DNA from: Cardinalis cardinalis
Lineage: Eukaryota; Chordata; Aves; Passeriformes; Cardinalidae
DNA: 64,000 bases
NCBI GenBank assembly: GCA_014549065.1
Contig: JACDOX010000034.1
Coordinates: 496,001-560,000, forward strand
Reading direction: 5' to 3'
Positions 36,021-49,400 of this stretch are shown piece after piece. The notes under the pieces are model-generated. The model made no database searches. It was not told where the DNA came from and saw only the letters and a list, made by a program, of their open reading frames with translations. Position numbers and translations under genes: made by a program. Within the stretch, counting starts at the first letter, position 1. Every line of letters starts with the position of its first letter.

Positions 36021-37524
36021 TGATCATGTGTAAGTTGTTTTTCCATGTGCTTTCTTTTTCACTTACATGAAATTTTATCCTATAGTCATTTATACGTTTT
36101 GATCAGATTTGTTTTTGGTCATGGCAAATAATTTTGAATAATTACTCACTCTTTTGACTTTTTTTTTAAACTGGCTTTCTAGACGTCAGGTATGCTGAAT
36201 CACACTGGCTCTAGGAGCTCTCCTGGCAAAATCTCTCATATGGAAAATGCTTTATTTTCACTCTTGCTTGCAATTGTTTTAACTAGTTATTTAGTTCTGT
36301 CAGGATCTTCCCTTTTGTCTTGTGTTAGCACAGTTTGTTTGGGAGGTTTCTTACCTTATGTTAGAAATTTGTCCAAACTTCTTGAAAATTGAGATATGTC
36401 CTGGTGGTGAAATCACACTCAGCTGCTTATCAGTTCTTCAGCTGCTACTAGTAGTAATGACTTCCCACTACAAAAGCTGCTGGATTTTCCCATTTATTTA
36501 TCCATATGCTTAGTCTTGCTGGTTTTGCTACAGTTTAAATTGTTTTATTTGATGCAGGCCTGGCTTACCTATAGCAAACTTCCCTTGCTGCTCCTAGAAA
36601 GCTAATTTTTTTTATAAATGGTAGGCTGTTTGAGTATCATTGCAGTCTTATAGAGCACTTTTAGGAAATAAATTTCACACCACAGTCATTAGATCAATTG
36701 TTTAATATTTTACTTTGTCTGGAAATTATGAGTGAATACTGTCTGATCTTGATAACTTGTTAATGGTTTTATCTAGATTAACTTATGCTGATTGCATAAA
36801 AGGCTGTCTCTCTTCTAGCCCTCTGGAGAAAGGTTGTTGTGGCAAATTCCATCTGCTCTTCTATAGTGACCATCAGGGAGAAAAAAAATCAACTTAGATT
36901 TTTTAGTGTTTTTGTTTGAGCTCTCCTTTCATGTTTTGATTTCGTATTTGCCTTACTGATTCTTTCTTATCTTTGTGCTTGTTCTTGGAACAGTTGGTTT
37001 TAATGTGAATTGAGAAGGTTATTAGAAAGTTGGTTTTAAAACTTACTTTGCTTTCCTTTTTTACAATTTCTAGTTAACCAGTTTATGTTTATATCCTCCC
37101 CTTCCTGTTCTCATTGTTAAGGAGCAACATCCTTTTTTAAAAAGAAGCTTTTCTACCTGAAACAACATTCTGCAAAGTTGGTTTTAATCAAGCTAGTTTT
37201 TCCAGGGCTTTTTTTGTTATTCTTGCTTGCTTGCTTTTAATAAGTGGTGTATCATTAACCATATTGGTGGTTTTGATGGATGATCCCTCTCATGTGCAAG
37301 CATTTATACTTTGAGGTGCTTCTTTAAAACTGCCTCTTCATTTTTATGTAGCTTATTTTGGTGAAATTTAACTTTATAACGTATTTTATTCCAAAGAGGT
37401 TTAATATGAGTGTATTACAGTTATGATTAGTGGCTCTTTGATTCAGGATGTAACTGACATTGTAAAGTGTATGTTCCTGCATCAAAAGAGGTTTCCAATT
37501 TTTATGACAGCTTACAGAAGGAAT

Positions 37525-37608
37525 TATTTTGCTGTCTAAAATGTCTATCAGTAATTTTGCTGTCTAAAATGTCTATCAGTAATTTTGCTGTCTAAAATGT
37601 CTATCAGT
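37525..37608. repeat. 28-bp tandem repeat, three copies
   Basis: The unit AATTTTGCTGTCTAAAATGTCTATCAGT is repeated with virtually no divergence at 37525-37552, 37553-37580 and 37581-37608. The identity of the copies points to a recent expansion, so copy number may vary between individuals. Confidence 0.92.
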
Positions 37609-37709
37609 AGTATATTGAGGGAAGAAAAAGGCATTTGGCCTTGGCATTTCTTAGACATATGTTGTCCAAGATACTTCCAGTCTTAGACTCCCAAGTACAA
37701 GAAGAGTAT

Positions 37710-37985
37710 TGATAAACTGGTCTGAGTTCAGTAGAAAGCCACCAAGGTGGGTGAGGGCTGAAACACTTGCTGACTGAAGAAAGATTGAGGTGTCTGCATT
37801 TGTAAAACCTGGAGAAGAAGCAGTTTCAAGAAGACCTAATAGCATCTTTCCAGTGTCCAGGAGAAGATCATCAAGAAGACAGAGCCAGATCCTTCACAGT
37901 GGTGAATAGTGGAGATGACAAGACATAATGGGTATGAATTGAAATAAAGAGCATCTAGTTGAATTTAAAAAGAAGTTTGGTGGAG
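37710..37985 (+). repeat. Diverged CR1 LINE fragment, plus orientation
   Basis: It contains GAGTTCAGTAGAAAGCCACC, CTGGAGAAGAAGCAGTTTC, AAGACCTAATAGCATC, TTCACAGTGGTGAATAGTGG and ACAAGACATAATGGG. These match the order of the CR1 3' part of ORF2. It is older and more diverged than the copy at 35.7 kb. Confidence 0.72.
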
Positions 37986-38708
37986 GTGCACAGCAGGATT
38001 TCATGGCTCTTGAATTAATGTTGAATTTTTGGCCTCTTTAACTTTGAACTGATTGACATGGTAATTCTAGCATTCTTTTAACCCTGTATTTCCCAAATAA
38101 AAGGAATGGGTACTGGGGGAAGTTAGGAGTGTTTTGGGCTGTTGCTGTTCCAATTAGATGGTAGTTGCATACTCACAGAAGTTGAGTAAGAATGTTGTTC
38201 ATGATGTACAGTCTAATAGTGTTGTTGGACTGTATCTGGCTCTGTGGTTTTTGGGTTTGGTTTTTGCAATTTACCTGTCTTGATTGAAAATAATAGCCTT
38301 TAGGATTATGGAATCCACAGGTAGTCNTTATTTCAGTGTTAATTGTCCAGCTATTCACAAAACAGATTTATAAAGAGCGTTATGAATACAGACATGAAAA
38401 CAATCTTAACAGAAAATATGTATACGTAAAAACAGTTCCTTTCAGGCACTTCCAGACTTGCAAAAGTGTAAGCACAGCTGGAGAGATGGAAAATATCATT
38501 AAATCTCAGTAAGTAGCTTGGAGACGTCAAATACACAGAGGCCCTACCTTTATTTGTTGTGGAAAATCGCATAATATTTAGTCTTACATGTAATATAGCA
38601 ACTTTATTCAGACTATTAGTGAAACTTGTTGTCTGAAATGTCTTAACTTGTACAAGTAGTATTATTTCCTCTGTTATCCTAAAACTTTTTTTTTTTTTCA
38701 TTTGGAAT

Positions 38709-39056
38709 TCAGTACTGTATGATTGAGCCTCCTGAGGAAGCTTTCCTAACGTCTGATGATAGTTGTACAAGATTATAGCCCTCATTTACTGAACTTGGAA
38801 TTAAAAAGATGGGTTTCGCTGTTACTCTTGCTTGCCTTAAGAAAAGTACATCACCTGATATTCTCTGTAAGACATTTTTAAAATCAATTTTAGAAAGTGA
38901 CTCATGTAGCTCAAGGTTTTGTAGTTTGTGCTCTGCTAACTCTGCTAACTGCTCCCTCATATTTCTCATTTCATGGTTGAGAAGTGATTCTTTTCTCAGA
39001 AAAACATATGAACAGCCATCCAGGTTCAGCCAAGGAAGAACTGAGAAACTGGGCAA
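38709..39056 (-). other. Unexplained coiled-coil-like open frame, possible exon or decayed retrocopy
   Basis: On the minus strand a 115-codon frame contains MREQLAELAEHKLQNLELHE followed by SKIDFKNVLQRISGDVLFLR. This looks like real protein, with heptad-like leucines and mixed charges. An acceptor-like TTGCCCAGTTTCTCAG precedes it at about 39037. The frame stops at 38711-38709, followed within about 25 nt by A-rich sequence (13 A at 38699-38687 on this strand). Either it is an exon of an unseen gene or a processed copy with a tail. Codon usage alone cannot decide, and I recognise no family. Confidence 0.35.
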
Positions 39057-40568
39057 GTGTATATGGCACTTTTTGTAGTTTACTGGCCATTTGAGTTTGG
39101 ACAGCCTAAGGAGGAGCTGTCTTTTACTCAGGATTTACTGGCTTTTGGTTTTTTTGGGTTTTTTTCTCTTTTCAGTAAACATTTCCAGGTTTCACTTGAA
39201 CACAAAAGATTTTAGTGCCTGCAGCATAAAATGGCAGCATCTAACAGCTGATCATGCCATGAAGCATCTTCTTTTGGTTTTGAGTATTTGGTGTCAGAGA
39301 GACAGCTGTCTCTTTTTTATGTTTCAGGTAGCTAGAAATGAACTGTAATGTTTTATCAAAGTCTGTTATGTGTGGTTGAATACAGTGCAAAGTATCTCAA
39401 GTGTATAATTAACAAGTAAAAAGTTAAATTAAAGGCTTCTTTTTAGCAAGAATGTTCCTTTCATAATGAACAATAAATAATGAAATTGTCAATACAGAAA
39501 TCTTCCAGAAATCTAGCACATCTGATTCCAGAAATATGCAGCAGGAGATACATATGTAGCATTCTTTCTGCTTGTGAGTATACTTGTTCCATCTAGGTTG
39601 GATGAACATGATGTGCTTAGTCATTTCTTCATCCTATCTTCAGAAGTTCTCTTAGAGTGAGAAATAACACAAATTACCTTCACGAGATTAGGGCAATATG
39701 ATTCTTTAAACATCGTAGAGAAAATTACGGATTTCTTGAGGTTGGTCTACATTGTGATCCCAAAGCTGTAAACTAATCAAGAGATGCAGAAGTGGTGCTT
39801 TATCTGGCGTGCTGGTGGCCCAGAACCAGTAGCTTCTTTATCACCACAGCTTGGCTGTTTTCTCCTGCTGAAAACTTTCAGCAGAAGGTAAACTTGGGGA
39901 AAGTCTGAATTGCCTTTAATTGCATTTTTCAAATGAAGAAACAGCTGGATTAGAGTTAGGGAGTACTGTATGCTGTGCTGAAAAACTTTTTTCTCTTTCT
40001 TTATATAGTTTAAAACTTCCTTTGTCCATCTGTAACCTTCAGGCAGCAGTTGCCAATTCTGGATCCAGCCATAAATATCAAAGGTGCAATAGCCAACATG
40101 TTACCTTTTTAAAACCAGGCAACAAGTTTAAGTTAGGCTTTACCTAATCAGCACTAAGGTAGGTTCTATGAGCATAAGTATTGTGCTTAATTTCTGTTGC
40201 AATTTCAACAGAAATCCTCAATGAATTGTTAAATTTGCTAGAGATTTCAAAGCCAGGATGGATTGCAGTTACCTGCAGAACAGCTCATTTTGCATAGTCC
40301 TTTGTTAAAGTCAGCTGAACCAAACCTGAACAGTAAGCTTTCTCAGCTAAGCTAAAGCATTGCTAATGCATCTGCATCTATAAGGGATGTCCTTGGGTAC
40401 ATTGTTTAGCAATTTGTGATGATTAGTGCATCTTCTCTTCATTCTTTCACATCAATTAGCATTTCCTTTCCTTCGCTAATTTTTATGTATTTCTGTCTGA
40501 TTTTGTGCATTATGTCCCTCTATCCTTCTTCATTAATTTACATTCAGCTTATGTACATTGAATTTCGG

Positions 40569-40590
40569 CTGTTAAAATTTTTTTTAACAG
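40569..40590. repeat. Perfect 9-bp inverted repeat with TTTT loop
   Basis: CTGTTAAAA, TTTT, TTTTAACAG. It is AT-rich and possibly chance, but adjacent and exact. Confidence 0.6.
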
Positions 40591-40999
40591 GGGTTTTTTT
40601 CACAATGTTCAATTAGCTCTGCCTTGTAGGAGCATTAAAAAAATTGTTTCTCAGATTTCCTTGTCCTTACTGCTGTCTACTGTGGAGCGCATTTTTTTGC
40701 CAAAGCTATCTGAGTTGAACAACCTGGCTGAACTTTAACATTGCTGGTAAGTGTTATGACCTGGGAAATGTCAGCCACTTATATCTCTAGTCCCATTTTT
40801 TAACCATGACTGTCACCCACCTTATTCTCATTTTCTGATATCCTGCTTGTGCCATACAATGTTTTGTTGTAGTTGTGGTTTCTGTTTATCATATTGAACT
40901 TCTGTTTAAAATTTTTATGGGAAAACGTGTGTATTCATGTTCACACATTTCTCTGCTAGTTTTCAATCTGTATAGAATCTTACTCTTCACTTGTTCCTA

Positions 41000-43900
41000 T
41001 TACTTGCATTACTATAGATGTCTAATGAATTAATTTCCTCCTTTGATTTCCCTCTGAAACTGTCCTAACATTTATGAAGATCTGTTCTCATATTTTGGTA
41101 TNTTTTGGTTCTGAATTACTTATATTTTTTCCAGTTGTCTTCCCTTTCTAACATTGTCTGATTTACTGCCTTTCTTTGTAGCTTTTGGAACAGACACTGC
41201 TGTTATTAATTCTGTGCTTCAGCAGTTCTCTCTCAACTATGACAACAATTTAATCAAATTAGAGTGGATAAATTTCATGGGAGGTGCACTCCCATTGTTA
41301 GAAATCAAAGGATGTAGAACATCTTCGTGTCTTCATTTAATATTTTATTCTTAACTGTATTTAGCCTGTCATTCTACCTGTGGTTGTTTCCCAGACCCTC
41401 ATCAGTTGAGAACAAATGACTCAACAAAGTAATGTCTTTTCTTGTGCATTTACTATTTTTAGTGTATATATCTTTGGAGAAAATGACATGTAAATCTGGT
41501 TTAGGATGCAAGGTTATAGCAGTTTTGTAGCAGTTGAAATCACAAGCGTTTTGTTCTTGTGGCCCAGCCCACTTAGCAGCTTTAAGGGAAGGTTGTTTGA
41601 TTTACTCTGGGCAGTGTGAGGGACAAACAGCAAAATTCTCAGGAGTTTCGATAGCAAATGTTTACCTGCAAGCTTTAGAGCATTAAAGTAGAATACTTGG
41701 CAAAATTTAAAATGTAGCTTTTTGTGTTACTGTTGTCTACAGAAATGGAACAATATAGCCTCCAGAGGTGGGTGTGCACCCCTTGTGCACCAGGGCTGGT
41801 ACTTTGGGTGTTGTCAGCAAAGCACCCGGTGCTTTTGGAAGTGGTTGATTGTCTGAGCCATTAGCTTGCCAGTCTCTCACAGTTGCCTGGTCCTACAGTG
41901 AAGTGGAGAACACAGCACAGATAAATTCTATAAGCAGATCCCCAGGTTAGTGGTTTCTGTGGGTTTGTGTGTTTGATGGTGCTTGTAGATATGTTGCTGC
42001 TCTGAGTTTGAAATATTCTGAAACACAGATTGTCTGAGACTAAGAAATTGCTGGTTTCCTTGAAAAAAAATTATGCAATTTGCCTGTCTATGTGTGCCAA
42101 AGCAATATGTATAGAACCCACTTTAAAGTCTAATAATGTTTTGCCAAATGTTATGAAGATATAGTATCGATATGACCTCTAAAATTTCTGAACTTTATTC
42201 TAGAGTTTTTATTTCTAATAAAATTTTACTGCTCTGTTTCAAGGATAATTAAAAAGCAGGTATATATTTTTGAAGATCAGGATTTTAAATTTTCAATAAT
42301 ATTGAGAAAAAACGTGCAAAAATATTTAATACTTCGTAAGTTGTTTATACTAGTGCCATTATTTTCTAGTTAATAGGACACTGAGTACAGCTGTTGATAT
42401 ATAGCTGTTTGGTTTTTTGTACATGTACACACGAAGACACAGAGTGTCTGACTGTATTTAAGTCCTCAAAAATAAGATAACTGTGATTTTTATCACAAAA
42501 AACATCTCTTGTGCACTGTATGTGAGAGGGAGAGAGGCATGCTTCCAGGTAAGGTAGTTCATGGCTTAAGGCAGCTGACTGGTGTGGTTCTAGCTGTGTG
42601 TGGGCATATGTGGCAGGGGGCTCATGTGCATGAAGCTTGATGTTTTGGGCTCCTAGCCCTGGGCAGATAGTGTGCCTTTAAAATTATAGGAATTCTGGTA
42701 CTTCAACCAGTTGCAGTGATAGCCTTTTCCAGTGCTACTTGTCTTAAATTATTTTTACAAGGCATGAAAGAGCAAGGTATATATTTCCATCTTAAACACT
42801 AGTTGTTTTTTCACTGGCTTGTTATATGGCTTAAGAAAGCCGTCTTCATTGCTATTCTTACAGATATCATCAGTTCACCACTTCACTGTTGTTGTTTATG
42901 CTCCCTCCCCAGTCTGAAACTTGCATCTTCTTGTTGTTTAATCTTGTTAGGACTGTAGATAATACACATCAAAACAAAGAAACTTTAATATTTTTCTAGC
43001 TAAGAACAGCACTAAAAGGAATTGCTCTCAGCCCTAGAAATGTTTTACAAGATTGAATCATTGTTATAGCTCATCTTTAAACCTTATCTACTGCCTTGTT
43101 TGTTTTTTCTTAATAAGTTCCAAAATTAATATTAAGTATTTGTGGTGTCATAAGCTCATGTGAGAAGGCAACATGATACCCATACTATAGGATTTTTCTT
43201 GTTTAATTCCCATTGACAGAACTATTAAATTTATGATATTTAGCAAAATGCCTATAATAAGCCCTGAATCAAAATGTCAGCTCTGGCCAATAAATTTTCA
43301 ATGTGCAACATGAAGAAGGTAACGGATCTAAAACTTCAAATCGTAAGGGGATAAGATTTTTGCAGAATGAGAATCATACATGTGGATGCAAGCTGAAAGA
43401 AAAGCATTGTGCTGTGTAAGTCTCTGAGTTGCCTTTTGTGGCAACAGATGACATTATCAATTTTCTGCTGAAGTGATGAAGTAACTTAGTGCAAGTTGTG
43501 GACAACGGCTGGAGCCAGGTGTTGATGTTCTGGTGACTTTCTGTCCTACATCTTAGAGAAGGAAGGTCAAGATGCAACATAATCAGGAAGTCATTGGTGA
43601 TATTAGTGGACATTTGGAGCTCTTCAGTTACTGGAAAGCAGTTGAAAAAATATTACAGCGATGCATCCCAGCTAAATGCCTGAGACAAATTGCTTCTGGA
43701 TTCTGGAACACAAGGTCCAATGTAAAGTATATAAACTAAGAGCAAGGAAGAAGTTAAAAGTTTGAAATAATAACGTAGAAATTTATTTGCCTGTTATTTT
43801 TACCATGGAGGAAAAGTTAATCAGATGAGAATATATCTGTAAAGGAAGAGATGGCAGAAAGCAGTAAGTAGGCGAGATTTACTTTATGGACAGAGTTTCT

Positions 43901-44404
43901 CTCCTGTACTAAGTTTGCCACCTCTGTTCTTTNTTTCAACATCGTGAGGAGCTGCTGCTTGCCCTGCAGCCAAGCTGTGTGAGCATTCCCCATCCAGCTT
44001 CATGCAAAATTGACTAATCATGGAATCATTTCCCCAGTTATTAACCAGCAAACAAATGCTAATAATAGTGGCAAAGCTTCTGTTTTCCTGGGTGTAGCAG
44101 CAACCATGTTTTTTCACAGCATAGCTGTGTGCCTTCAAAAGAATATCCTGCTTGTAGACTAAGTCTTCTTTAGTGAGCATGTTGTAGAAGCTTGATTAAT
44201 GGTATTTATATGAAAAAATCAATTTGAATGTAAAACAATAATAAAATTTTAAAATGCATAGGAGTTTTGGTTTGATTTAGTTTCAGATTCAAGCACAAAC
44301 TTTGAAAAATTAAATAATGCAGTGTTTTAAGAGCATGGGATCTCAGTTATTAAGCGTAGAAAATAATTGGAGTTTCAACAAAAAACTAAAAAGAGAAACT
44401 TCCC
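41000..44404 (+). other. AT-rich stretch, nothing recognised
   Basis: Scattered open frames lack splice sites and motifs. A consensus-like donor CCAG|GTAAGG near 42548 has no coding exon before it. Confidence 0.3.
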
Positions 44405-44755
44405 AGGAAGGCTGATAGAGCCTGTTAGAGACTTATAAGAGTACTGGGAGCAAACATTTTTGGCAGGGCCTGTAGCAACAGGACAAGGGCTTGTGGTTTT
44501 AAATGAGACAAGGTTTGAGTTATTTTATGTATATGAAGTTATTTACTATTAGAGTGGTTAAACACTGTAACAGGTTGCCCAGAGAGGTCTGAAAATGGCC
44601 CATCTCTGGAAACATTCAATCAAGGTCAGGTTGGGTGGGGCTCTGAGCAGACTGATGTAGTTNAAGATGTCCCTGCTCACAGCAGAGGAGGTGGACTCGG
44701 AGGTGACCTTTAAAAGATCCCTTCCAACTTGAACTATTCTATGACTCCAAACATA
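44405..44755 (+). repeat. CR1 LINE fragment, plus orientation
   Basis: It contains AACAGGACAAGGGCTTGTGG, AACAGGTTGCCCAGAGAGG, GATCCCTTCCAACTTGAA and the terminal ATTCTATGACT repeat. This is a typical CR1 3' end of about 350 bp. It accounts for the minus-strand frame at 44896-44558. Confidence 0.9.
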
Positions 44756-45549
44756 AAGGAAAAATAAGCACCTCAAAAATGGAAGTGAAATTTTTTGTCT
44801 CAGTTTTAGATTAGGAAAGTACATTAAGACAGAATAGAAAAGGCAGAAAGTTTCTGTATGTGTAAACACCTTCAAAGTGGAAGCAAAGTGGAGCATATCA
44901 GATATTGATACGCTCCTACCAGGACTATGTATATCCCAATGCCCCTGCTACATGACTGTAGGCTACTGGTGCTGAAACTGAAGTGGTAAAGGTGGTGCAG
45001 GTGGTTGTAATCCCATTGGATTTACCTTACCAGTTTATGATTTCCAGAAGATACTTAAGTGAAAAAAAAAAAAAAATTGCTAATAATATAGATGCAGGTG
45101 AGACACATGACAAAAGACAAGGAGATTACCAAGCTTGGATTACTTCAAATTAATGCAGTAGTTTTGCAGTGGTTTTCTTGAGGGTATGGAGGCAAATAGA
45201 CTGCTTCTTGGAAAAGTTCTGCCTTCCAAGTTGCCTTTCTTGAGATTTTTTTTTCTAGTTGATGCCTATATAGGAAATATGAGAAGAGAGGGTAAACCTA
45301 CATCCTCTAACTCGTCTGGGGACAGTGCTGCACACATTTGCTATTTGCATGAACAGATCACCTCCTAAGCTATCTTATAGCAGCCTTATCTCTGAAATAT
45401 GGTGCATGGTGGATTAAATACTGGAGGACTGGGAAGGATAAATGTACCAGTTGTCAAAGCGGGGAGAGGAGTCAAGGAGGGAGGGTTCAGCTATCCTAAT
45501 GCTGATGTGCTAAAAAAAAAATTTGTTAAACTGTTTTTATTTATGTGCA

Positions 45550-46430
45550 AGATAATGAAGAGATGAACAATTGCTAGCATGGGTTTACAAAGAATAAATC
45601 TTAAATTAGTTTAATCTTTCTGTATGATCAAACAGTTGAACTTATCAATAGAAACAAAGCAGTAGCTTTGTTTCTGTTTTAATCAAGTATTTTTACTTTG
45701 TTTAAAGCCATAACTTTAAAGACATAAGTCTGTCTTTTGTAACATTTTTATAACTAATGCAGAAAAGTGTGATCTAGGAGAAATTAGTGTAGAGTAGATG
45801 CAAAATTTATTGGATTCGTATTTCTGTTGATTATTGTCAATGGTTTGCTTTCAAAATGAAAAGGTATATTGAGCAGTTTTCCACAGACCTGCCTGGAGGC
45901 TGGTTCCCTTTCTGTTTTTTTACCTGATGTACTTAATGGTAGCTGGAATCGCTCTTCAGATGACACAAAACTCGAGAAAGACTGGAGAACAAGACTGTAT
46001 TTCAGAAAGATCTTGCAAAACTGGAAAAATAATCTGCCCATGAGTAGGTGAAATCCAGTGAAGATGACAAGACATGCCACTTACCCATGAGTAAATCATA
46101 GCAGTCCTTCAGAAAAGGATTTGGTAGGACTTTTCATTTGATAGCGCTATACTGTATCAAGAGATAATCCTGTCACTGGGATGTACGTGTAGAAGTTCAG
46201 CCAATTAAATAAGCAAAGTTAAACCTTTATTGAAGTCTCTGCTGGAACACTATTTTCTTCTTGGGGATAGATGTTGCAAAGCAAACTTGAACCACTTTGA
46301 GACTGAACAGACACATCACAGGTGATCAGAAGATAGGTGGAATCCCTTAGAGGATGCTTCCTTTGTTTAGCCTGTGGAAGGAAAAACAGCGGACAAAAGA
46401 GTGTGGTTTTCTAATAGGTAAAAGACTGTT
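45550..46430 (+). repeat. Old, strongly diverged CR1-like LINE fragment, plus orientation
   Basis: It shows faded CR1 blocks in the right order: GCATGGGTTTACAAAGAATA, GATGACACAAAACTCGAGAA (a DDTKLE peptide like CR1 reverse transcriptase), GTCCTTCAGAAAAGGATTTGG, and later TTTGTTTAGCCTGTGGAAG. The limits are uncertain and the upstream part may begin before 45550. Confidence 0.5.
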
Positions 46431-49400
46431 GCAGAAGAATAAAGAAATAGTTGCTTTTGTTGATAGTAGCTTTTGATAAGTAACAGCAGTTGAAACTATC
46501 AAGAAGAACTCAAAGGAGATGTTAGGGAAATCTTTTGGAATGGCAATTAATGAAATAATTAAGTAGATTGCATTAGAAGGATTTGAATTTTTGTCATTGC
46601 TAGGCTTTGAAGAGCTATTTAAAGATACATAGCTGTATATTTCCCCACTTATGAGAGTAAGGTGGAATTTTTTTTAAACATTGTTTCTTTAACCTGCATT
46701 TTTCAAGAAGTTTCTGATTGAATGACTGCCCCAACAGAAGTATACAAGTTGAAGTGAGATAACATCAGCAGTTACATTTACACTACACCCTACTTGAATT
46801 TACCCTTGAGAAGAAAAGTGAGGAAACCTTTTCTTCATTGTAATGGGGAGAGGGAGGATGAGTAAAAATAACATTAAAAGATTGCTCTAGACTAGAGATC
46901 TTATTCATATTGGACAGTGAAAGTGATAAACTCTTCTCTTGATTTAAATATAATACATTTGATTCAAGAGACATTTGTTTTGAGATATCCCTTTAATGCT
47001 TGAGCAGGAATTTGAATCCTAGCAGTTGTTCTCTTCAGATGAGTTTTAAACAATATATTTATATTTGTATAATCATAGCTTTCATCTGTCCCTCATCTTT
47101 TTCTCATTTTAATTTGAGAGGTATCTCTTCAGCATGACTGTCCAAACTATTTTTTGCAACAGAGCTGTTTAAAAAATTAAAACCATAAAAACGTATAGCC
47201 TTTTAGACAAACTTTACTTTCTCCTTTTCTTCAAGCATGGTCATCTCTGTGGCGTTTTTTGCTGTAATCTCTATAGAGAAAAAGCCCCATATAGCCTAAT
47301 TAAAAATTCATTGCAATTTTATGTTTGAATAAAAGCTAAACAATGCATTAGACTAAATTGTCCGTTACAGTTTTATGCAAGACAGTGTAATTACATGAAA
47401 AAAAGCCTTAACAGTAAGAATAAAATTTATCATAGGATAGTGCTAATGCATTTATGTGCAATGAGAGTCAGTTTAATTATAGTACATTTAAGATTGGTAT
47501 GCCAAGGGCAATAAACTTTATAACATACAAAAGTTTAATAAGCATGAAACATCATAAGAACAATGTAGACTAAACCTTCCTTGCATCCGAAAAGCTGAAA
47601 TGCAGAGAAGTTTTTATTTATTGCCTCAGGTAAAAAAAGTCTGTAGAAACAGATAAGTGATGACAAAGCTTTGATGTTAATAAACCCAAATGGAAGTAAA
47701 AATCAAAGTGTGTAAATGGCTAGGTTATAAAAAGAAAGATGACAGAGTTATACCCTGTAATTAGGTGTAATTTGTGCTTTTGGTGCACTATTTGTCCTGC
47801 ATGAATGAGAGGTTGTCTTATGTTTTCTTGTCCCTGTATAATAGAATTGCAGTATGGGCACATCCCCCTTGAAANCTCCCTGGGATTTTTTTCCAGTAAG
47901 TATTTGATTGCTCTGTACGTACTGATCCCCTTCTGGAAGCACTGTAGCCAGTTTGCCTTTCCTAGTACTTGAAAATAATCATAAGCTGAGTGTTTATAAA
48001 ACACTTCCAGCTAGAAACAAAGTAATAATGTTAGAAAAAATGGAAGCAAATCACAAAATTAATTTCTACCTTGAGTATAAGTCATAGACCTATGTGTCAT
48101 ACAAGTAAATGATGTCAAAAGTAGAAAATAATTAATCCCGTTAAATTATTTAATGAGTTGTTCTGTTTAGCAGCTGGTTGTCTCATCCATATTTTAAACT
48201 GTTGTAGAACAAATTGCTGTTAATTAAATAATTTAATTTAATTGATTCCTGTCTTTGTTTTATGGTGTCTCTACACAAGACATCAAGTTTTCAGTGCTGA
48301 AACCTCTTTTAATCATCTCTTGCTGCCATGTACTGTGAAAATTTGTAACAAATCCTTCTTTCGACTTTCTATGTTGCAAAAAAACAGAAAAAGTCTTGTT
48401 TCAGGGAGAGAACAGATTTTACTAAAGGCTATATTTCTGTACAGGTATCAGGTTTTAAACTTTCCAGTTTAGAAATAATTACTGTATTTTTAGACCTCCT
48501 GTGTTCTCTGTGTCTTTATGAAATTACTGCAATGTTTGATAATGATGTGTAATTTTGATCTCGGATGTGAAGTTCACGGCTCTGATTTGATGGGATGTGA
48601 AATACCCTCGCAGAGCTCCTTTCACTGAGATGCATTACATGCCTGATGTTGTGAGTCAGTGAAATGCAGTGCAAGAATTGGCTGCTGCTGCGCTGCAAAG
48701 CCACCTGGTGAAACTTATCGTTCTCTTATACATAAAGATGTGTGAAACAAAATGAAAAAAATGAGTATGATTCCTTTATATCTTGACCTAAATATATATT
48801 TTCTTTTGTTTTTTGTCTCCTTTTTAATTTGAAAGTTGAGTCTGACATTCAGAAGTTCTCAAATGATTTCTGTAAGTGCTGCAGCGTGGTTTCATGGCAG
48901 TGTTTGCTGGTGGCATGAGGTGGCCCTCTGCTTCTTGTGGGTATCCTTCTGAATTCTGAAGGGACATTTGCTTGTCCTGCAGTGCAGAAATCTACCACTT
49001 TTTTTTAATTGTTTTTCCAGTTCATGAAGTCTTTTTCATTAATTCTGCCCTCAAGGACAAACTCCCTTGTGGTAGGACTCTCTGATGATTCAGACATTTC
49101 CTTTCTGTTTGGGCTGGAGGGGTTGCAAATTCTCTTTCTGGGGGTCTGTGCTAATTCAAGGCTGAGGGATTCCCTCCTCCCATGCCGGTGTAACTCCTGA
49201 CCTGTAATATGCCCTTCTTCCTACTGATGTCATGCCTTGCTCTAGAACTGCTAAAGCTATATTGGGGAAAAGGATTTGGCAAGTCTGTAGTTTCTTCTGC
49301 TATTAAAGGAATAATCTCATTGTTATAAAACCAGTTATGTAAGTGTTTCATTTCAGAGGTCACATTTTGGTAAGCTAAAAAGGTTGGCTAAAATTTCTGA

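Noticed and set aside
45869..46080. Open frames on both strands
   Set aside because: They overlap an old CR1-like segment; the DDTKLE-like peptide is a reverse-transcriptase remnant, not a host gene.
49009..49200. Frame after a good acceptor (TTTTTCCAG)
   Set aside because: It ends in a stop with no donor, has no recognisable motif, and has no partner exon in phase with the MICU2-like exon.
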